64,000 bases of DNA from NCBI RefSeq assembly GCF_038396675.1, contig NC_088930.1, positions 33,922,501-33,986,500 of the forward strand, written 5' to 3'. Position 1 is the first letter of the stretch, and every line of letters begins with the position of its first letter. The position numbers and the translations under genes were made by a program. Below, piece by piece: positions 27,746 to 41,117 of the stretch. This stretch comes from Hydra vulgaris (taxonomy: Eukaryota > Cnidaria > Hydrozoa > Anthoathecata > Hydridae). The notes below the pieces were generated by a model, which saw only the letters and a program-made list of their open reading frames with translations, was not told where the DNA came from and searched no databases.

Positions 27746-30196
27746 TTGATAATTATGTATTAAGTTGATGACAAATGAAAAATGAAAATGACAAAAAAAT
27801 TATAAATAATATGTTTTTTGAGTGATTATCCTAATGCTTATCTAAAATTTGTTATTAAGGATTAAGGATCGTTGGCAATAGATCCTGTACCTTTATTTTT
27901 AAAGCTACGATCGTCAAATTTTTGTCAGTTATAAAGAGATGATCGGAGTTTTTTTAGATAAAATTTTGACATTTCCCAGCAATTAGTTTAGGCTCTGCAT
28001 GTTTTTTAGTGACCAAGTGGCAAAGACTAGGTCGCATGGCGAACACTGGGTATTTTACCCTAAATAATATTTAAATTGCTCGTTAACTTAAAAAGTTATC
28101 GGTAAAATGTAACGGTGAAAGACAATTTTTTTTCAAGTAATTATAAAACATGTAATTATGAGAAAAAAACTTGCATAACTAAATTCATAGAAACTGCAAA
28201 ATAGTTGTTACTCACTGAACTTCCAACATAATAAAATTCCTTTCATGTGGGTTCTAAAGGATTGCTTCAAATATCTTCCAACAATAAGCGCAAAAAAATC
28301 TAATATAGAAGCTTATAAGAGAAAAGTAGCAGCACTATATAAAGTAGAATGTCAAACAATAGTTTTTCAATGGAGAACTTTTTCATTGAGAGTTCAGCAC
28401 AGAAAAAGTCTAAATATAATACAAAAAATGTTTGAAGTGTTACTATACACAGCGTAAAATTAAAACTTTGTTTTTTATATTAACAAGCTTATCGTAATCT
28501 ACATCCTCATTATCATTTTATGATAATGACAAAAGTCATCTAGAAGACTTTCGCCGTTACCATAAAATGAAAATGAGGATGTAGATAAGAAGTTTCTTTT
28601 AGGACGCTTTGCCTGACAAAATGCTTAAATGCTTTGGCTAATCAGGCTTACGGTTACATAATTGTAACAGCTGGAGTAATACTTGGAAGTTCAACAAACC
28701 TTGAAATTGGTTTTTATTGGTTCTTCTCAGTTTCTAATTCCAGATGGGTCACAACAACTTGCCTTTTTTGCAGATTGTGGGTTTCTTTTCATTTTCTAAC
28801 AGAAAAATCCCTTAAAAACTAAGTTTCATTATTGAATATATGATTGGTATTTATTATTCTTGTTAATTTCAAATAAAGGAAAAGCACTATTGGTTGTATG
28901 GACCTCAACTTTTTTTATACCAATTAAAACAGCAAAAAGATCAAAAAAAAAAAAAAAAAAAAGAAACTGTTCCAATTGTAAATATGCATAATACAGACTC
29001 TTTTGTGTTCTGACAAAAAAGTTTTATGAGCCCAAAAAATGTTAAATGTAATCTTAGCTAGAATCAAAATCTATAAATAGAATTCAGAAATTTTTAGATG
29101 TGTTATATGTTAATTATAACATTTAATAAGATATATTAGTAGTTGTTGGTTTGTTTCATATTTTAGTCATATTTTCTCTATAAAAAAACGGATCCCGATT
29201 GCATTAAACTTTCAGACCTCATCTTACTTTTGAACTATATATGTATTTTTAAACTAGCCACATTTTAGTTATTTTCCCGTTCAAAACAACGTTTACCCAC
29301 CCAGTTAGACATTTAAAAAAATTTTCAGATTTGGACTCCCAATAAAGTTTTTCACTAAAATTTAGACGTTAGACGTTAAGTCATTTCAATTTAAGTTAGA
29401 CGTTATTGTATTAATGTATACTATTTATTAAGTTTATAACTAGCCCCGGTCTCCCCTACTATTTATCAGCTATATAACTTTTTTTTACTAAACACATCTA
29501 GAGTGTATAACTGCTTTATTGTAACTTAATGCCTACCTTTCAATAATTTTTGTAATTTATATGTAATTAATTTCGGATATTAAAAATCAAGTATAATTTT
29601 TTATGCCATTGGTAGTTTAAAAAAAAAAACAGCACGGATGTTTATAAAATCTAGATAAAAAGTAATGTTTTGAGCAAATAAAAATAAACACTTAAAAATA
29701 AAGAAACTTAGCCGAACGACTTAGTCACATACGGAAGTCCAATGAAAGAAGGTACAATTTTTTTGCAAAAGTGTCCAGATATATAGTGTAATTATATTTT
29801 TAATATCTATAATAGTATTTATAAAAGAACGATAATAAAAAGATCGAAAAATCTTCCCTAGTGACTCTAAGATAGTGTTTAGCTAATAAAGCAGTTTTAA
29901 GTACACCATTTTGCATTTTAAATAAAAGCTGACTCATCATTTGATGAGTCATCTCAGTTGTGACAACAATGTTTAATATAATAACAAATAACAGATTTAT
30001 CATAGTGAAAAATTTTATGGATAAGAAAAAAAAAATGACAACCCAGAACACACAATTTGAATATTTTAGAGTAACTTTGCTGAGTAGCTTTATTAATGAT
30101 CAAAGAAACCGCACCAATTTTAAATACCCTAAAATCTTTTCATCTTATTTTTGACGTTGTTTCGAAAACAATTTAAAGTGAAGGTGTGGTGGAATA
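27746..30196. other. gene-free interval of 2.45 kb
   Basis: No recognised coding exon. Two short open frames (28245-28457, MWVLKDCFKYLPTISAKK; and 28634-28822) match no family that can be named, and neither has partner splice sites. A hairpin with CTACATCCTCATT and its complement spans 28500-28585. A 20-base poly(A) run sits near 28947. Otherwise AT-rich. Confidence 0.5.
28500..28585. repeat. imperfect hairpin, ~25-bp arms
   Basis: CTACATCCTCATTATCATTT on the left; AAAATGAAAATGAGGATGTAG on the right at 28561-28582. Loop of about 35 bases. Confidence 0.7.
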
Positions 30197-31000
30197 TGTC
30201 ACACAATTTTGATTGTCGCAAGATTTTATTGTCGCAAACTTGATTGTCGAAAATGTAAAAAATAATAGTGTTGTAAATTGTCGCATTATTGATTGTCGAA
30301 TTACAGAATAAGGAATAGTGCCGTAAATGAATTTAATGAATAGAGTCGAATATAGAAAAAAGGAATAACGTCCTAAAGGAGTTCAATGAATAGTAACAAA
30401 AATAAAAAATAAAAATAATAACTCTAAATGTTTAGATAACATCTTTTTTTCTTTTTCTTTTTAGGGGCCCCAAGAAGTCCTTACGGTCTTATCACGGAGC
30501 ACCGCGGAAGAGCATTTAATAGAAAGTTCACGCCTCCTTCAAAACCGATATTGCAAAACTTGCCCAGAAGTGGGGTTTGAACCACGGATCTTACGTTTCT
30601 GAGGCAAGTGCGCTGCCTCTGCGCCACAGCTGCTAACATGTCTGATGTCATACTGAAATAGCCTGCTGCCAAGGCTTCAGTACATGCACCAACTATCTTA
30701 TAGCCTGCTGCTGCAAAAAAGTGCCGCTACATCAACTAATGATTTGGGGTTTGGTAGCAATCTTATTTTTCATTATTCTTTGTTTTTTCCTTTTTATTTC
30801 TGTAAAAACCGTAAGCTATAAAGATAAGCAAAACGAGTAAGCAATTGCTGAAATTAACTATTTGCAACACTATTCCGTTTTTACTATTTGCGACACTATT
30901 CCTTTTTTGTTTTGTTTTGGACACTATTCATTAAATTCATTTGCGACACAATTTTTTTTTTGCGACATTAGGCATTTTTTATATATTCGACACTATTATG
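30197..31000. mobile_element. TGTCGCAAA-repeat element interrupted by a SINE
   Basis: Left of the SINE, TTGTCGCAA/ATTGTCGAA words and ATGAATTTAATGAATAG recur. Right of it (30870-31000) the complements CTATTCATTAAATTCAT and TTTGCGACACTATTCC recur. The flanks are inverted repeats of one another, about 130-150 bp each, suggesting an old non-autonomous element split by the SINE. Confidence 0.55.
30440..30643 (-). mobile_element. tRNA-derived SINE
   Basis: On minus, a tRNA-like head contains a perfect box A (TGGCGCAGAGG) and a perfect box B (GGTTCAAACCC) about 40 bases apart, followed by a GC-richer body. It ends in an A-rich tail (CCTAAAAAGAAAAAGAAAA). The body is strikingly GC-rich for this window. 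ATGTTA flanks both the head and the tail, a possible short target duplication. The cloverleaf is imperfect, so this is a SINE head rather than a functional tRNA. Confidence 0.7.
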
Positions 31001-31689
31001 AAGTTTATTTTTTCATACAACTTCTGTCACCCAAAGTAAAACCATCTAATTTTTTTTCATAGTTATTTATTTTAATAATGGTTTAATTTAACTGGGAAAC
31101 TAACTTTTACCTGAAGATGGTCAATAAATATTTAGACTTTTGTTCATTTTTGATAAAAGTTTTAACCTATAAAATCATCTAATTCATTTTTATACTAGTT
31201 TTATTTCAAACTAGTGTTGCAAGCTGTTTTTACCAGTTTTCAAGATGGTGGCGGTCGCGTGTGCTGTTTGCATTATGTAAATCTAAATTGCTATCGCATA
31301 AGATTCACCGAAAACGTTGAATCTTATATGTTAACAATTTAGAAATAAATCGCTGCAAAAAATCCAATTAAAAAACGTAAGGAGATTGATAATCAGCTTA
31401 TTTGTATTTTTTTTTTATTATCATAATTTTTTTTTTACGTCAATATAATTACATAACTTTGAAATCCATACATATTGAAGATAAATACATATTGAAAAAA
31501 CAAAATAAAAACGTATTGAGTCAATATATAAGATACTAAATAACTTAGTTAAATAAAAGTTTTAAAAGTAAGCTTTAATTTTTTATAATCAAAATTGAAT
31601 ATGTTACACGTTTAAAATGTAGAGTGGAAGTTAGTCTTTATATTACTTGTTAGAATCGAGTCCCACAACCGTGGCCCTCAACATTTCAA
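31001..31689. other. gene-free AT-rich interval
   Basis: Nothing recognised. No repeat longer than microsatellite scale was noticed. Confidence 0.5.
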
Positions 31690-33520
31690 GAAACATTTTA
31701 TTTCTCCTTCTAAAAAAGTTTCATGTTCTTACGGATATTTGCTGTTCTAGGCAATCACACAGTTCTTCTTCCAGTTTTTGTTTATTTGATGTTGGTAGGC
31801 CAAGAATGTGTTTATAAAAATCAAAACGTCTATCTTCCAAGTCATGGGTTCATTCCCAAACTTGATGCTCAAAAGTTTTTCGATATCTTTTTTTTTTCTG
31901 AAAGGATAAAATGATTTTAACACCTTCTCGAGTGTTTCTCGAGTTTTTCAAATATCTGTTATTAACATTTCGTTTAATTAGTGAAAGAAACATTTCAGCA
32001 TCTGATTCAAAGAAAAAATTTTGCATTGCTCTAACTTTGATCGAGTTTTGGTTATCTTTCTTTTTCTTGATAATATAGATTTGTTTTACATCACTTATCA
32101 TGGGAAGATCCTTATATTACTTCTGAAGTGATTTTGTGTCTTTTAAGTCCCAGTCAATTCCACATTTTACCCATAATACTCATCTTTGGATAAAATAATT
32201 TCACATTTTCTTAGCTTTTTTTCCACCCTACCGAAAATTCTATTTTCGTGGTTTTTTATCTGCCGTTAAAAAACCACGAAAATAAAACTGTATCTCGTTT
32301 ATACTTGTAGACTTATTGGGTTGAATTTGAAGAAAGTATATTGATGTTTTCAACACAATACTAGTTTTGTTTTGAGAAACACATCTGTCGCATAAAAAGC
32401 GTAGTAACTTTTTCGATTGAAAATTGATATTCTGTAAAAATTGCAGTAGGGCTGATGATACCTCCTGACTGCCTTTGCCTGCTTGTTCTTCTGTCCAGGT
32501 ATAGAATAATGGCTTATTACAGCTAAGATCTGTAATTTATATATTATAAAAATTTATTCGTCTTGAATAAAATGCCTCTTGAACGAAAGCTTTTGGCAAG
32601 GGCTGGATTTGCTGCATATCAAAACAAAACTTAAAGCAGTTGGTACGTTTGCTTTTACATTAGCTTATTTCTTGTGAATCCTTTTTTGAATGATATAATT
32701 ATTACGTTTACTGGAGCCTTTTACAGAATTTTTTATTTTTTTGTTTAACAAAGTGCAGTAACTGCACACACCAGAAGCTGGAGACTTGAAACTTACAATA
32801 AATTTGTTCACAAAAATTCTTCTAAACATTGCAAAATGGACCTTCTTATTGTTTTTACAGGTTTCATTGTATTGAGTGTTTAATTTTTTGATACTAAGAT
32901 CACATCGCAAATAAGTTCTCCCTGATTTATTCCTATTATAATGGCTTTCCGTACCCCGCAGTTGACTTATGAATGCTCCAACAGAAGCTTTTGTTTTAAT
33001 AGACTTATGAATTGTTCTGTCTCCACCTCGTATATTTTCTACAGGATGTCCAACACTTTTTTTCTTGTTAATATTTTGCAATCTCGTACGACCTATTTTC
33101 ATTACACTGAGGAATAGGATTATGCAAACATGCGAGCATGGTAACTGGTCAGATTTTAGAAAATACTATACTTTGAAATTGTGTGAACCTGCTTTCTTTC
33201 GTTTTTGGGCTGTGGATCTTAGCCGCCTTTTTTTGATAGCACTTGAAACTTCTAACATATTCGCAATCTTATTATCTTGTCTCTGATTATTTGCCTCTTT
33301 TAAAACTATCCCTTATGTTCTTAACAAATGATGGCGCTATTTTATAACATGAAAAACGATTGTTTAATGAATTGTGGTTGCAAGTTTCATAGATGCCTGA
33401 GGAAGCCGAATATCTTTTTTTTCTATCTTCAGCTATTTTTCCACTTGTTACTTTTCTTTTCCTGATTCCCACATTTGCATCACCCACAAAAACTGTATCT
33501 TTCTCATGGTCAAACATCAC
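31690..33520 (-). pseudogene. decayed transposon-derived DDE-type gene (insect/cnidarian family, unnamed)
   Basis: Minus-strand pieces in order: MMFDHEKDTVFVGDANVG and RKRKVTSGKIAEDRKKRY (33520-33287); KIGRTRLQN, GHPVENIRGGDRTIHKSIKT and SQLRGTESHYNRNKSGRTYL, then MFRRIFVNKFIVSFKSPASG and VCSYC (33102-32665); later GRVEKKLRKCEIILSKDEYY (about 32232-32170); then VKQIYIIKKKKDNQNSIKVR and an end like the 'ICDCLEE' tails of this family. The ESHY-R-KS--YL, F-R-F---F and FGR-EK--RK-E words are shared by a multicopy gene family I have seen in insects and cnidarians and believe to be transposase-derived. Many stops and shifts are present. The name and superfamily are uncertain. Confidence 0.65.
32228..32287. 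repeat. hairpin within pseudogene
   Basis: ATTTTCGTGGTTTTTT, a 10-base loop, then AAAAAACCACGAAAAT: perfect 16-bp arms. Confidence 0.85.
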
Positions 33521-33724
33521 TAATTATTTTTTTAATTAAATATTACAAAATCACCACAACGAAAAAATTATCAAACACCACAACAATGCGCTACAACTGT
33601 TAACAAAAACAGCAACTTAACCTTAAAATTTAAACCCATTTCATTTAAAAAGTGATTTGTCACAAAAAAATTGGCCGCCGTGAAATTGATTTGATTGTTA
33701 GTAGTATGTTAAGAATGGAACCTG

Positions 33725-34020
33725 GAAGACATTAGACACTTTTTTATTTTATAAATACTTTGCATTCGTGATTCCACACGCTTTTAAACGTGTCTCCTCC
33801 TCCAATATAAGTTGTATACCTAGATTTATCCCAGTAAGCACAGTACATTTTAAAAACGTTCTTTGGACGTTTTTATTAGGTTTAAACCTTATAAAAACGT
33901 CTAAAAAACGTTTTAAAAACTTACCGTGCCCACTGGGATACATCCTCACAGATTGCCCAAACGTTTCTATGGCACCCACAGGTTCTTATGATTTTGAAAA
34001 TTTCCCGTGGTTACACGTGA
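33725..34020 (-). pseudogene. Mutator-like transposase fragment, split by a MITE
   Basis: On minus: GAIETFGQSVRMY, then the MITE, then (with one AT removed) KSRYTTYIGGGDTFKSVWNH. The joined pattern F-x-x-S-x-x-x-Y-x-x-R-Y-x-x-Y-x-G-x-G-D-x-x-x-x-x-V matches the catalytic segment of the Mutator-like transposase domain common in invertebrates (normally YxGDGDS). A stop lies upstream of GAIE and there are no further conserved blocks, so it is a small relic. Confidence 0.6.
33830..33937. mobile_element. CC-ended ACGT-rich MITE, copy M2 (108 bp)
   Basis: Termini CCCAGTAAGCAC and, reversed, CCCAGTGGGCAC, with core words AAAAACGTTC and AAAACGTCTAAAAAACG. AT lies on both sides (33828-33829, 33938-33939). 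Removing the element and one AT restores an open reading frame through the Mutator-like relic. Confidence 0.88.
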
Positions 34021-34967
34021 TACAAAAGTAACAATTCAATATTTACTATAATAAGTTGAAAGTGATTTTTTTTTTAGTATAACCTTATTCTATCTTTCGT
34101 GTCAGTACTCCCAACCTTAGCAATGATAATCCGAAACTTGCATGATTACTTATATTATCCATCAAAACAATATCATGTTTCTCTTTTGAAGCATTCGACA
34201 CGAAACTATTAGCTGCTTCAACGTATGCACTATGTGTTTACGTTGAAGCAGCTAATAATTGCATGTCGAATAAATTAAATTGAACAAAATTTTACCAATA
34301 ACTTTTTTGTTATTGGTCTAGGCATGTTCATACAAATATTAAATGATTTTATTGAACTATTATCTTTCCCTATTTCTCGAATAGTTAAAAACAATATTCC
34401 TTTTTTTCCCAATGTTATCTTGAAAAATAAATTTATTTCTACATTCAGAAGAACAAATATAGTTTTTGATATTAAAAAATTTATAATAAAAAAATATATA
34501 TTTTTTTGCAATCTTTATTTTTATCCGTTACATTTTGAGTAGTATTCATTATCAAAAATAAGTTTTGACCATAAGTTGAAATGAATGGTTTAGACATTCT
34601 TTAAACTTAAAAACAAGTTGTCTAAACTTAAAAAAAAATTCTAATAAAAAGTTTGACTCGTCATAGATTGAATCGATATTTACCGAGTTTAAAGTCCTAA
34701 AATTGCATTGCTTTTTATTGCTTTTTGAATAAAAATAAAACTTTAACATTTTAACAATACTAAATACATTTGAACAATACTAACTTTAACAAACTAAAAT
34801 TTTAACATTTTAACAATACTAAATATCGTTCTGAAATTTAAATAGTTATTAATTTTATTGTTTTATTTAAAGGTTTGAGTTAATGAAATTAAAAAAATAA
34901 CGGTTTTAATAAAAATTTGTTTAAAAATTGATTTTTTAATGATAAATTTTGTTAACAGCGAATCATT
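34021..34967. other. gene-free interval with one long hairpin
   Basis: Arms of 33 bp at 34193-34271 (ATTCGACACGAAACTATTAG ... complement) around a loop of about 12 bases. Otherwise AT-rich without coding signal. Confidence 0.6.
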
Positions 34968-35049
34968 ATGTTTTACAAATTAGTTCTAATTGTCAGTTTG
35001 GTTTTTGTTTTATTTAATAAATTTTATTCTTTTGAGCTAATATTAACAA
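34968..35049 (+). CDS. possible signal-peptide exon or relic, interrupted by a MITE
   Basis: The ATG at 34968 opens MFYKLVLIVSLVFVLFNKFY, a good signal-peptide profile, and follows a TTTTGTTAACAG acceptor-like site. The frame then enters MITE M3. With the MITE removed, it ends after about 29 residues. No donor site or second exon was found. It could be a dead first exon or chance. Confidence 0.2.
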
Positions 35050-35156
35050 CCCAAAGGACACGCGTCGTCTGGGGAACGTCCGTTAGACGTTTGAGTGACG
35101 TCAAGACGTCCGTTAGACGTCCGGGGACGTGTTTCGGACAACGCATGCCCACTGGG
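35050..35156. mobile_element. CC-ended ACGT-rich MITE, copy M3 (107 bp)
   Basis: Starts CCCAAAGGACACGCG and ends TGCCCACTGGG, with a core of GACGTCCGTTAGACGTC-type words. It is the most GC-rich of the copies. AA lies on each side (35048-35049, 35157-35158). Confidence 0.85.
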
Positions 35157-35165
35157 AAATTAAAA

Positions 35166-35201
35166 TGCTCATATTACCAAATGGTCTGGGTAATATGAGC
35201 A
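35166..35201. repeat. hairpin, 13-14-bp arms
   Basis: TGCTCATATTACC, short loop, GGGTAATATGAGCA. It sits just right of MITE M3. Confidence 0.85.
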
Positions 35202-35820
<619 letters not shown>

Positions 35821-36056
35821 AGGCCGGGTGAATAAAAATGAGCAATTGCTTTTACTCAGTAATTGGTCAGCTTTACGTGAATTAACCCATTTTCAGTTTT
35901 GCTCTAATTTTTATTCACGTAAAGTTAAGCAATTTACTCAGTAATTGCTCAGCTTTACGTAAATAAAAACTTAAGCAAAATAGCTAAAGTTTTTATTCAC
36001 GTAAAGCTGACCTGTTACTGAGCAAAAGCATTTGCTCATTTTTATTCGCCCGGCCT
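35821..36056. mobile_element. 236-bp MITE with ~60-bp inverted termini
   Basis: The left end AGGCCGGGTGAATAAAAATG and the right end (reversed) AGGCCGGGCGAATAAAAATG continue as inverted repeats through TGAGCAATTGCTTTTACTC and CAGCTTTACGTGAAT. The interior repeats the TTACTCAGTAATTG and TTTACGTAAAT words. It is non-coding. The target duplication is unclear because the left flank is poly(A). Confidence 0.88.
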
Positions 36057-36539
36057 AAAGAATCGCAAATTTTTATTTTTTTTTAATGCATAAGTTATAT
36101 CCGTCAAAACCAATCGTGTTTAACAAAAACACTGGTTTTTATCTAAATTATATGTTAAGAGTCGCAAACGTTTAATTTTTTGGAATGCGTAAGTTATATC
36201 TGTCTCAACCAATTGTATTTAACAAAACCACAAGCCTTTTTTTTAAAGGGTTTTGATGATCTTTGCTTTAGTAGCGTTAAAAAATTATATTTTACGAAAC
36301 TACAAATAAAATGGAACGCCGAACTGCTTAAAGAGGCTTTAAAAAAATTATTTATTAATTTTGATAAATTAGTCTTAAATTAAGTGTTAAATTGTTTTGA
36401 CAATGACGTTAGTAAATTTAATTAGCTGTTGTCATTAAAAAAACTGAAGCTGTCAAAAAAACTTAAGTAAATGTTTTTTAAGCCTTCCTTATGTTGAATA
36501 AACAGCAAGTCTAAAATGCGTGCTCAAGTTGACTCGGTC
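36057..36539. other. upstream region of dioxygenase B
   Basis: AT-rich, with two similar ~70-bp stretches (ATAAGTTATATCCGTC at about 36090 and GTAAGTTATATCTGTC at about 36187), i.e. a small direct duplication. An in-frame upstream ATG at 36516 would add 8 residues before the signal peptide. Confidence 0.5.
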
Positions 36540-36876
36540 ATGATTAGGTTGTTTATGTTTTTAATTACATTGAGTTCTCTAACTGCGTACAGAGTTAACA
36601 CATGTTCTGTTTCTCGAGTTTCTCCGCTTTTATTATTACAAGGTGAACTTTGTTACAGCAGACACAGTCCAAAACAGTTAAAAAATACGATGGGAAAAAT
36701 TCTTCACTGGATAAAAGATGTTAACCAGATGGACATGAAAGATATTACACGGCTCAAAAACGATGTTAGCAAACACGGGGTTGTAGTAATTAAAAATCAA
36801 CACCTTACTAGAAATCAACAAGAGGTATTTACGGCTAAGCTTGGCAAAACAATTATACTTCCATCTTCTTTTCAAG
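36540..36876 (+). CDS. secreted TauD-like dioxygenase B, exon 1
   Basis: Starting at ATG 36540 gives MIRLFMFLITLSSLTAYRVN, aligning with gene A's signal peptide. The in-frame ATG at 36516 would add a polar prefix that spoils it. Two cysteines (NTCSVS, LCYSRH) keep gene A's spacing. GKILHWIKDVNQMDMKDI and KHGVVVIKNQHLTRNQQEVF repeat the TauD N-terminal lobe. The exon ends after TTTTCAAG before GTAAATG in phase 1, identical to gene A. The whole protein is 320 residues. It is a head-to-tail tandem duplicate about 23 kb from gene A. Confidence 0.86.
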
Positions 36877-36911
36877 GTAAATGTTATTCATTTCTCTTTC
36901 ATATAGAATGA

Positions 36912-39575
36912 GCAATATATTTTTATTATCAATTTAAACAATAATAGTCCCAAAATATTTTATAATATTCCAGGTCATGTTATTGTTAGTTCACTCTGTT
37001 ATGAACACAGCAATATTAACTTATTTACTAATTAGTTAATAACAATATATTAATTTTAAATTATTATGAAGTATATATTTCAACTAGATGTTTTTTTGAG
37101 ATTCTTTAGTTAATCTTGGCTACCTGCTTTTGTATTAAAAACAGTTGTTTTAAAATTTAGTTAAGTTCAGAAATAAGGTAGGGAAGGGCAAGTTGCAAAT
37201 TTTTACTAAATTTAGCAAACCAATTAAAACTAAATTTATATAATATCTTTTACTATTAAAAAGAAAATTTCAACTGTTAAAAATTAGTTGAGAAAAAAAT
37301 CTTCTTTGGATTTTTTAAGAAGATATTGCAGGAAGTGTTTTCCGAGTTGCTCAACCTGCCTCAGCAGTGTATATTAGGCAGCTGTGTGGAGTGACTTGAG
37401 CAATAAACAAACTGATACTTTTTTTTTGACACTGCTTGTTGCTTTTTGTTTTGCTTGTGTCAAAAAAACACTCACTTTAATCTCAAGTTTTTATCATTAG
37501 ACTCAAAATTTTAATGTATCTCTGTAGTTTCATCTGAAGTTTATAAAGATTTTTACAAAGATAGGAATCAGTACTATTCAAGCACGAAACTCTTTAATAC
37601 AACTATAAAATTTAATAAATTAAATCTACAGCAAGACTTCTGAAATAAAAACTACTTCATATGAATAATTACAATTTTCTTTATTTATAGTTATTAATAT
37701 AATCATTAGTTATGTTTTACATAGTCCAATGAGATATATATTTGCAATTCACACTTCTATTTAAAGTATATAAAACAAACTGCTTTTAAAAATTCATTCA
37801 CATTGGAGAAGTAACTTGACCGCAATTAATAACTCTTTAAACACATAATTTTTAAAAATTATAATAAACTAATTATAAAATTTTTGTTGTCTTTTTGCTT
37901 CTTATTTATTAAAAGAAATTCAAAATTAGTTATAAGCGGTACCACCCAAACTATCGCTGGGTACCGCACTGCTGGTTTATTATTGAAAAAATAGAAGAGA
38001 CTGACTTTGTTGTTGCAATTATTCGGTAACTCATGTGATGATATCATAGCAAGTTTGGAAAATTTGATATAACCAGAATTTAATAAAAGCTGTTGCGGCG
38101 ATCTCGTATTGAGCCACGACTGATTTTTCCACTATGGCGTGGACACCCCTGTAAAAAATTGATCTGATATGTTAAATGGTTCAGCTTATCAGAACAATCT
38201 AAAACAACAATTTGTTGATTAAAAATTTGCGGTTTTTTTTCAAACTTTGCGTGCCTATTTTATATAAAAACAGAATTTATAATATTTGATTTAAAGTTTG
38301 TGCAAAGTGTAAGAGATGCCGAGTCCCAAAAAAGACCCCACAAAATGATTCTTTTTCTTGGTTTTTTGTATCCAACTCCAAAAATAAAAAAAGGCTTATG
38401 AACTATTTTTAGGAAAAAAGTTAATATATTAAGAGAAACAATAAGTTTTGAGTCATTAAATCTCATAAATATTTTTTTATTGTAGATCATAAGTCATTCA
38501 ACATTTTACAGCTTGTGGACACAAGAAACTATGAAAAAATAGTGATTTATTGTTTACAATAAATGTAGTCCGTGGTTTAAAGCCGGCTTCGCAACATTGC
38601 AATATATGCCATATATGATCTATATCTGAAACATAGATAATATATGGTAAATAATCCATATTTGAAACATTGGTAATGTATACCAAATAATCCATATATG
38701 AAATATTGGTATAGAAGGAGGTGTTAACTTCTTGGTTAAATGTTATTTCGCAGTGTTCTGTGATAAGACGTATGGACTTCTTGGAGAACTTAAATGTCTA
38801 ACAAAAATAATATTAATAAAATTGCAGTTCTTTTTGGTATTCCATTTACTAATTTAAGAATTAGTGAATTACATTCAACTACTTATGGTCATTGTTTCCG
38901 TTTTCAATTCATAAGTTTCTTCCGGAAATAGCAACTTTAACTTTAAAAAAATATGATTGGTTAGCGTAAAATGTAATACAAGATAAAATTTTAAGTCAAC
39001 TGAAAATAATTTTAATTTTATTTCAAATGCTCATTTTTCGTATTAAGGAGAATTATTACGCGAACGTAATTTTATAAAATTAATTGTTAATTAACATCAA
39101 AAGTTTTTTTTGTTTATTATTATTTAAATTTTATATCAACTTGTTTGGAAAAAGATTCTCAACAACATGAATAAAAAGTACATAAGGTTTATTCAATAGA
39201 AAACTATGAATAAAAGTCTAAATACTGCCATAACTATTTGATAATATATATTTTTTTAATTTATCTATTTAAAATTTTTTTTTTTTTTTTCGCAACTACT
39301 TTATTGAACGTAATGATCTCAATGTTAATAAAACAAATTAGAAGCATGACGGCATGGAAATAATTAACAAAATAGTTGGTTCTATTTATAGAAAATCAGT
39401 TGATAATTATGTCATTTCGAAGCAACTTATAAATAAAAATACAATACGCAGAAACATGTTTATTTAGCTGGAAATCCTAACTTAAATTTGTTGAATCTTG
39501 ATTTAAATAAAAATGTTTAACACTTTTTAGATCTTATCCTATAAAACATAAATCATTCATTGAGATAACTATAAC
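36912..39575. other. intron of dioxygenase B, left part
   Basis: No exon recognised. A short GC-richer hairpin GCGGTACCACCCA/TGGGTACCGC is at 37934-37967. At 38595-38715 the words CCATATATGAAA/CCATATTTGAAACATTGGTA repeat degenerately. Otherwise AT-rich. Confidence 0.5.
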
Positions 39576-39763
39576 TTATACCCCGTTCATACTGACGATA
39601 AAACACGTTTTAATTGTCGTATTTTAAACGCGTTTTACATTTTACTATTCTCATCAAATTTAAAATTGGTTTTAATTAAAACACGCAACGTTAAAAGTTG
39701 TTTTAATAAAACAACGTCGCGAGGTTGTTTTAATTGCGTTTTATTACCCTGAACTGTTTTTAA

Positions 39764-41032
<1,269 letters not shown>

Positions 41033-41117
41033 AGCAATTTCTTTGTTTTGTTATTTTTTTCTCAAAATAAAATAAACCATGCCTTTTACAACATTGTTTG
41101 AAAAAAATCATTTACAA

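Noticed and set aside
29800..30154. Overlapping ORFs on both strands
   Set aside because: Hydrophobic low-complexity translations without family words or splice context.
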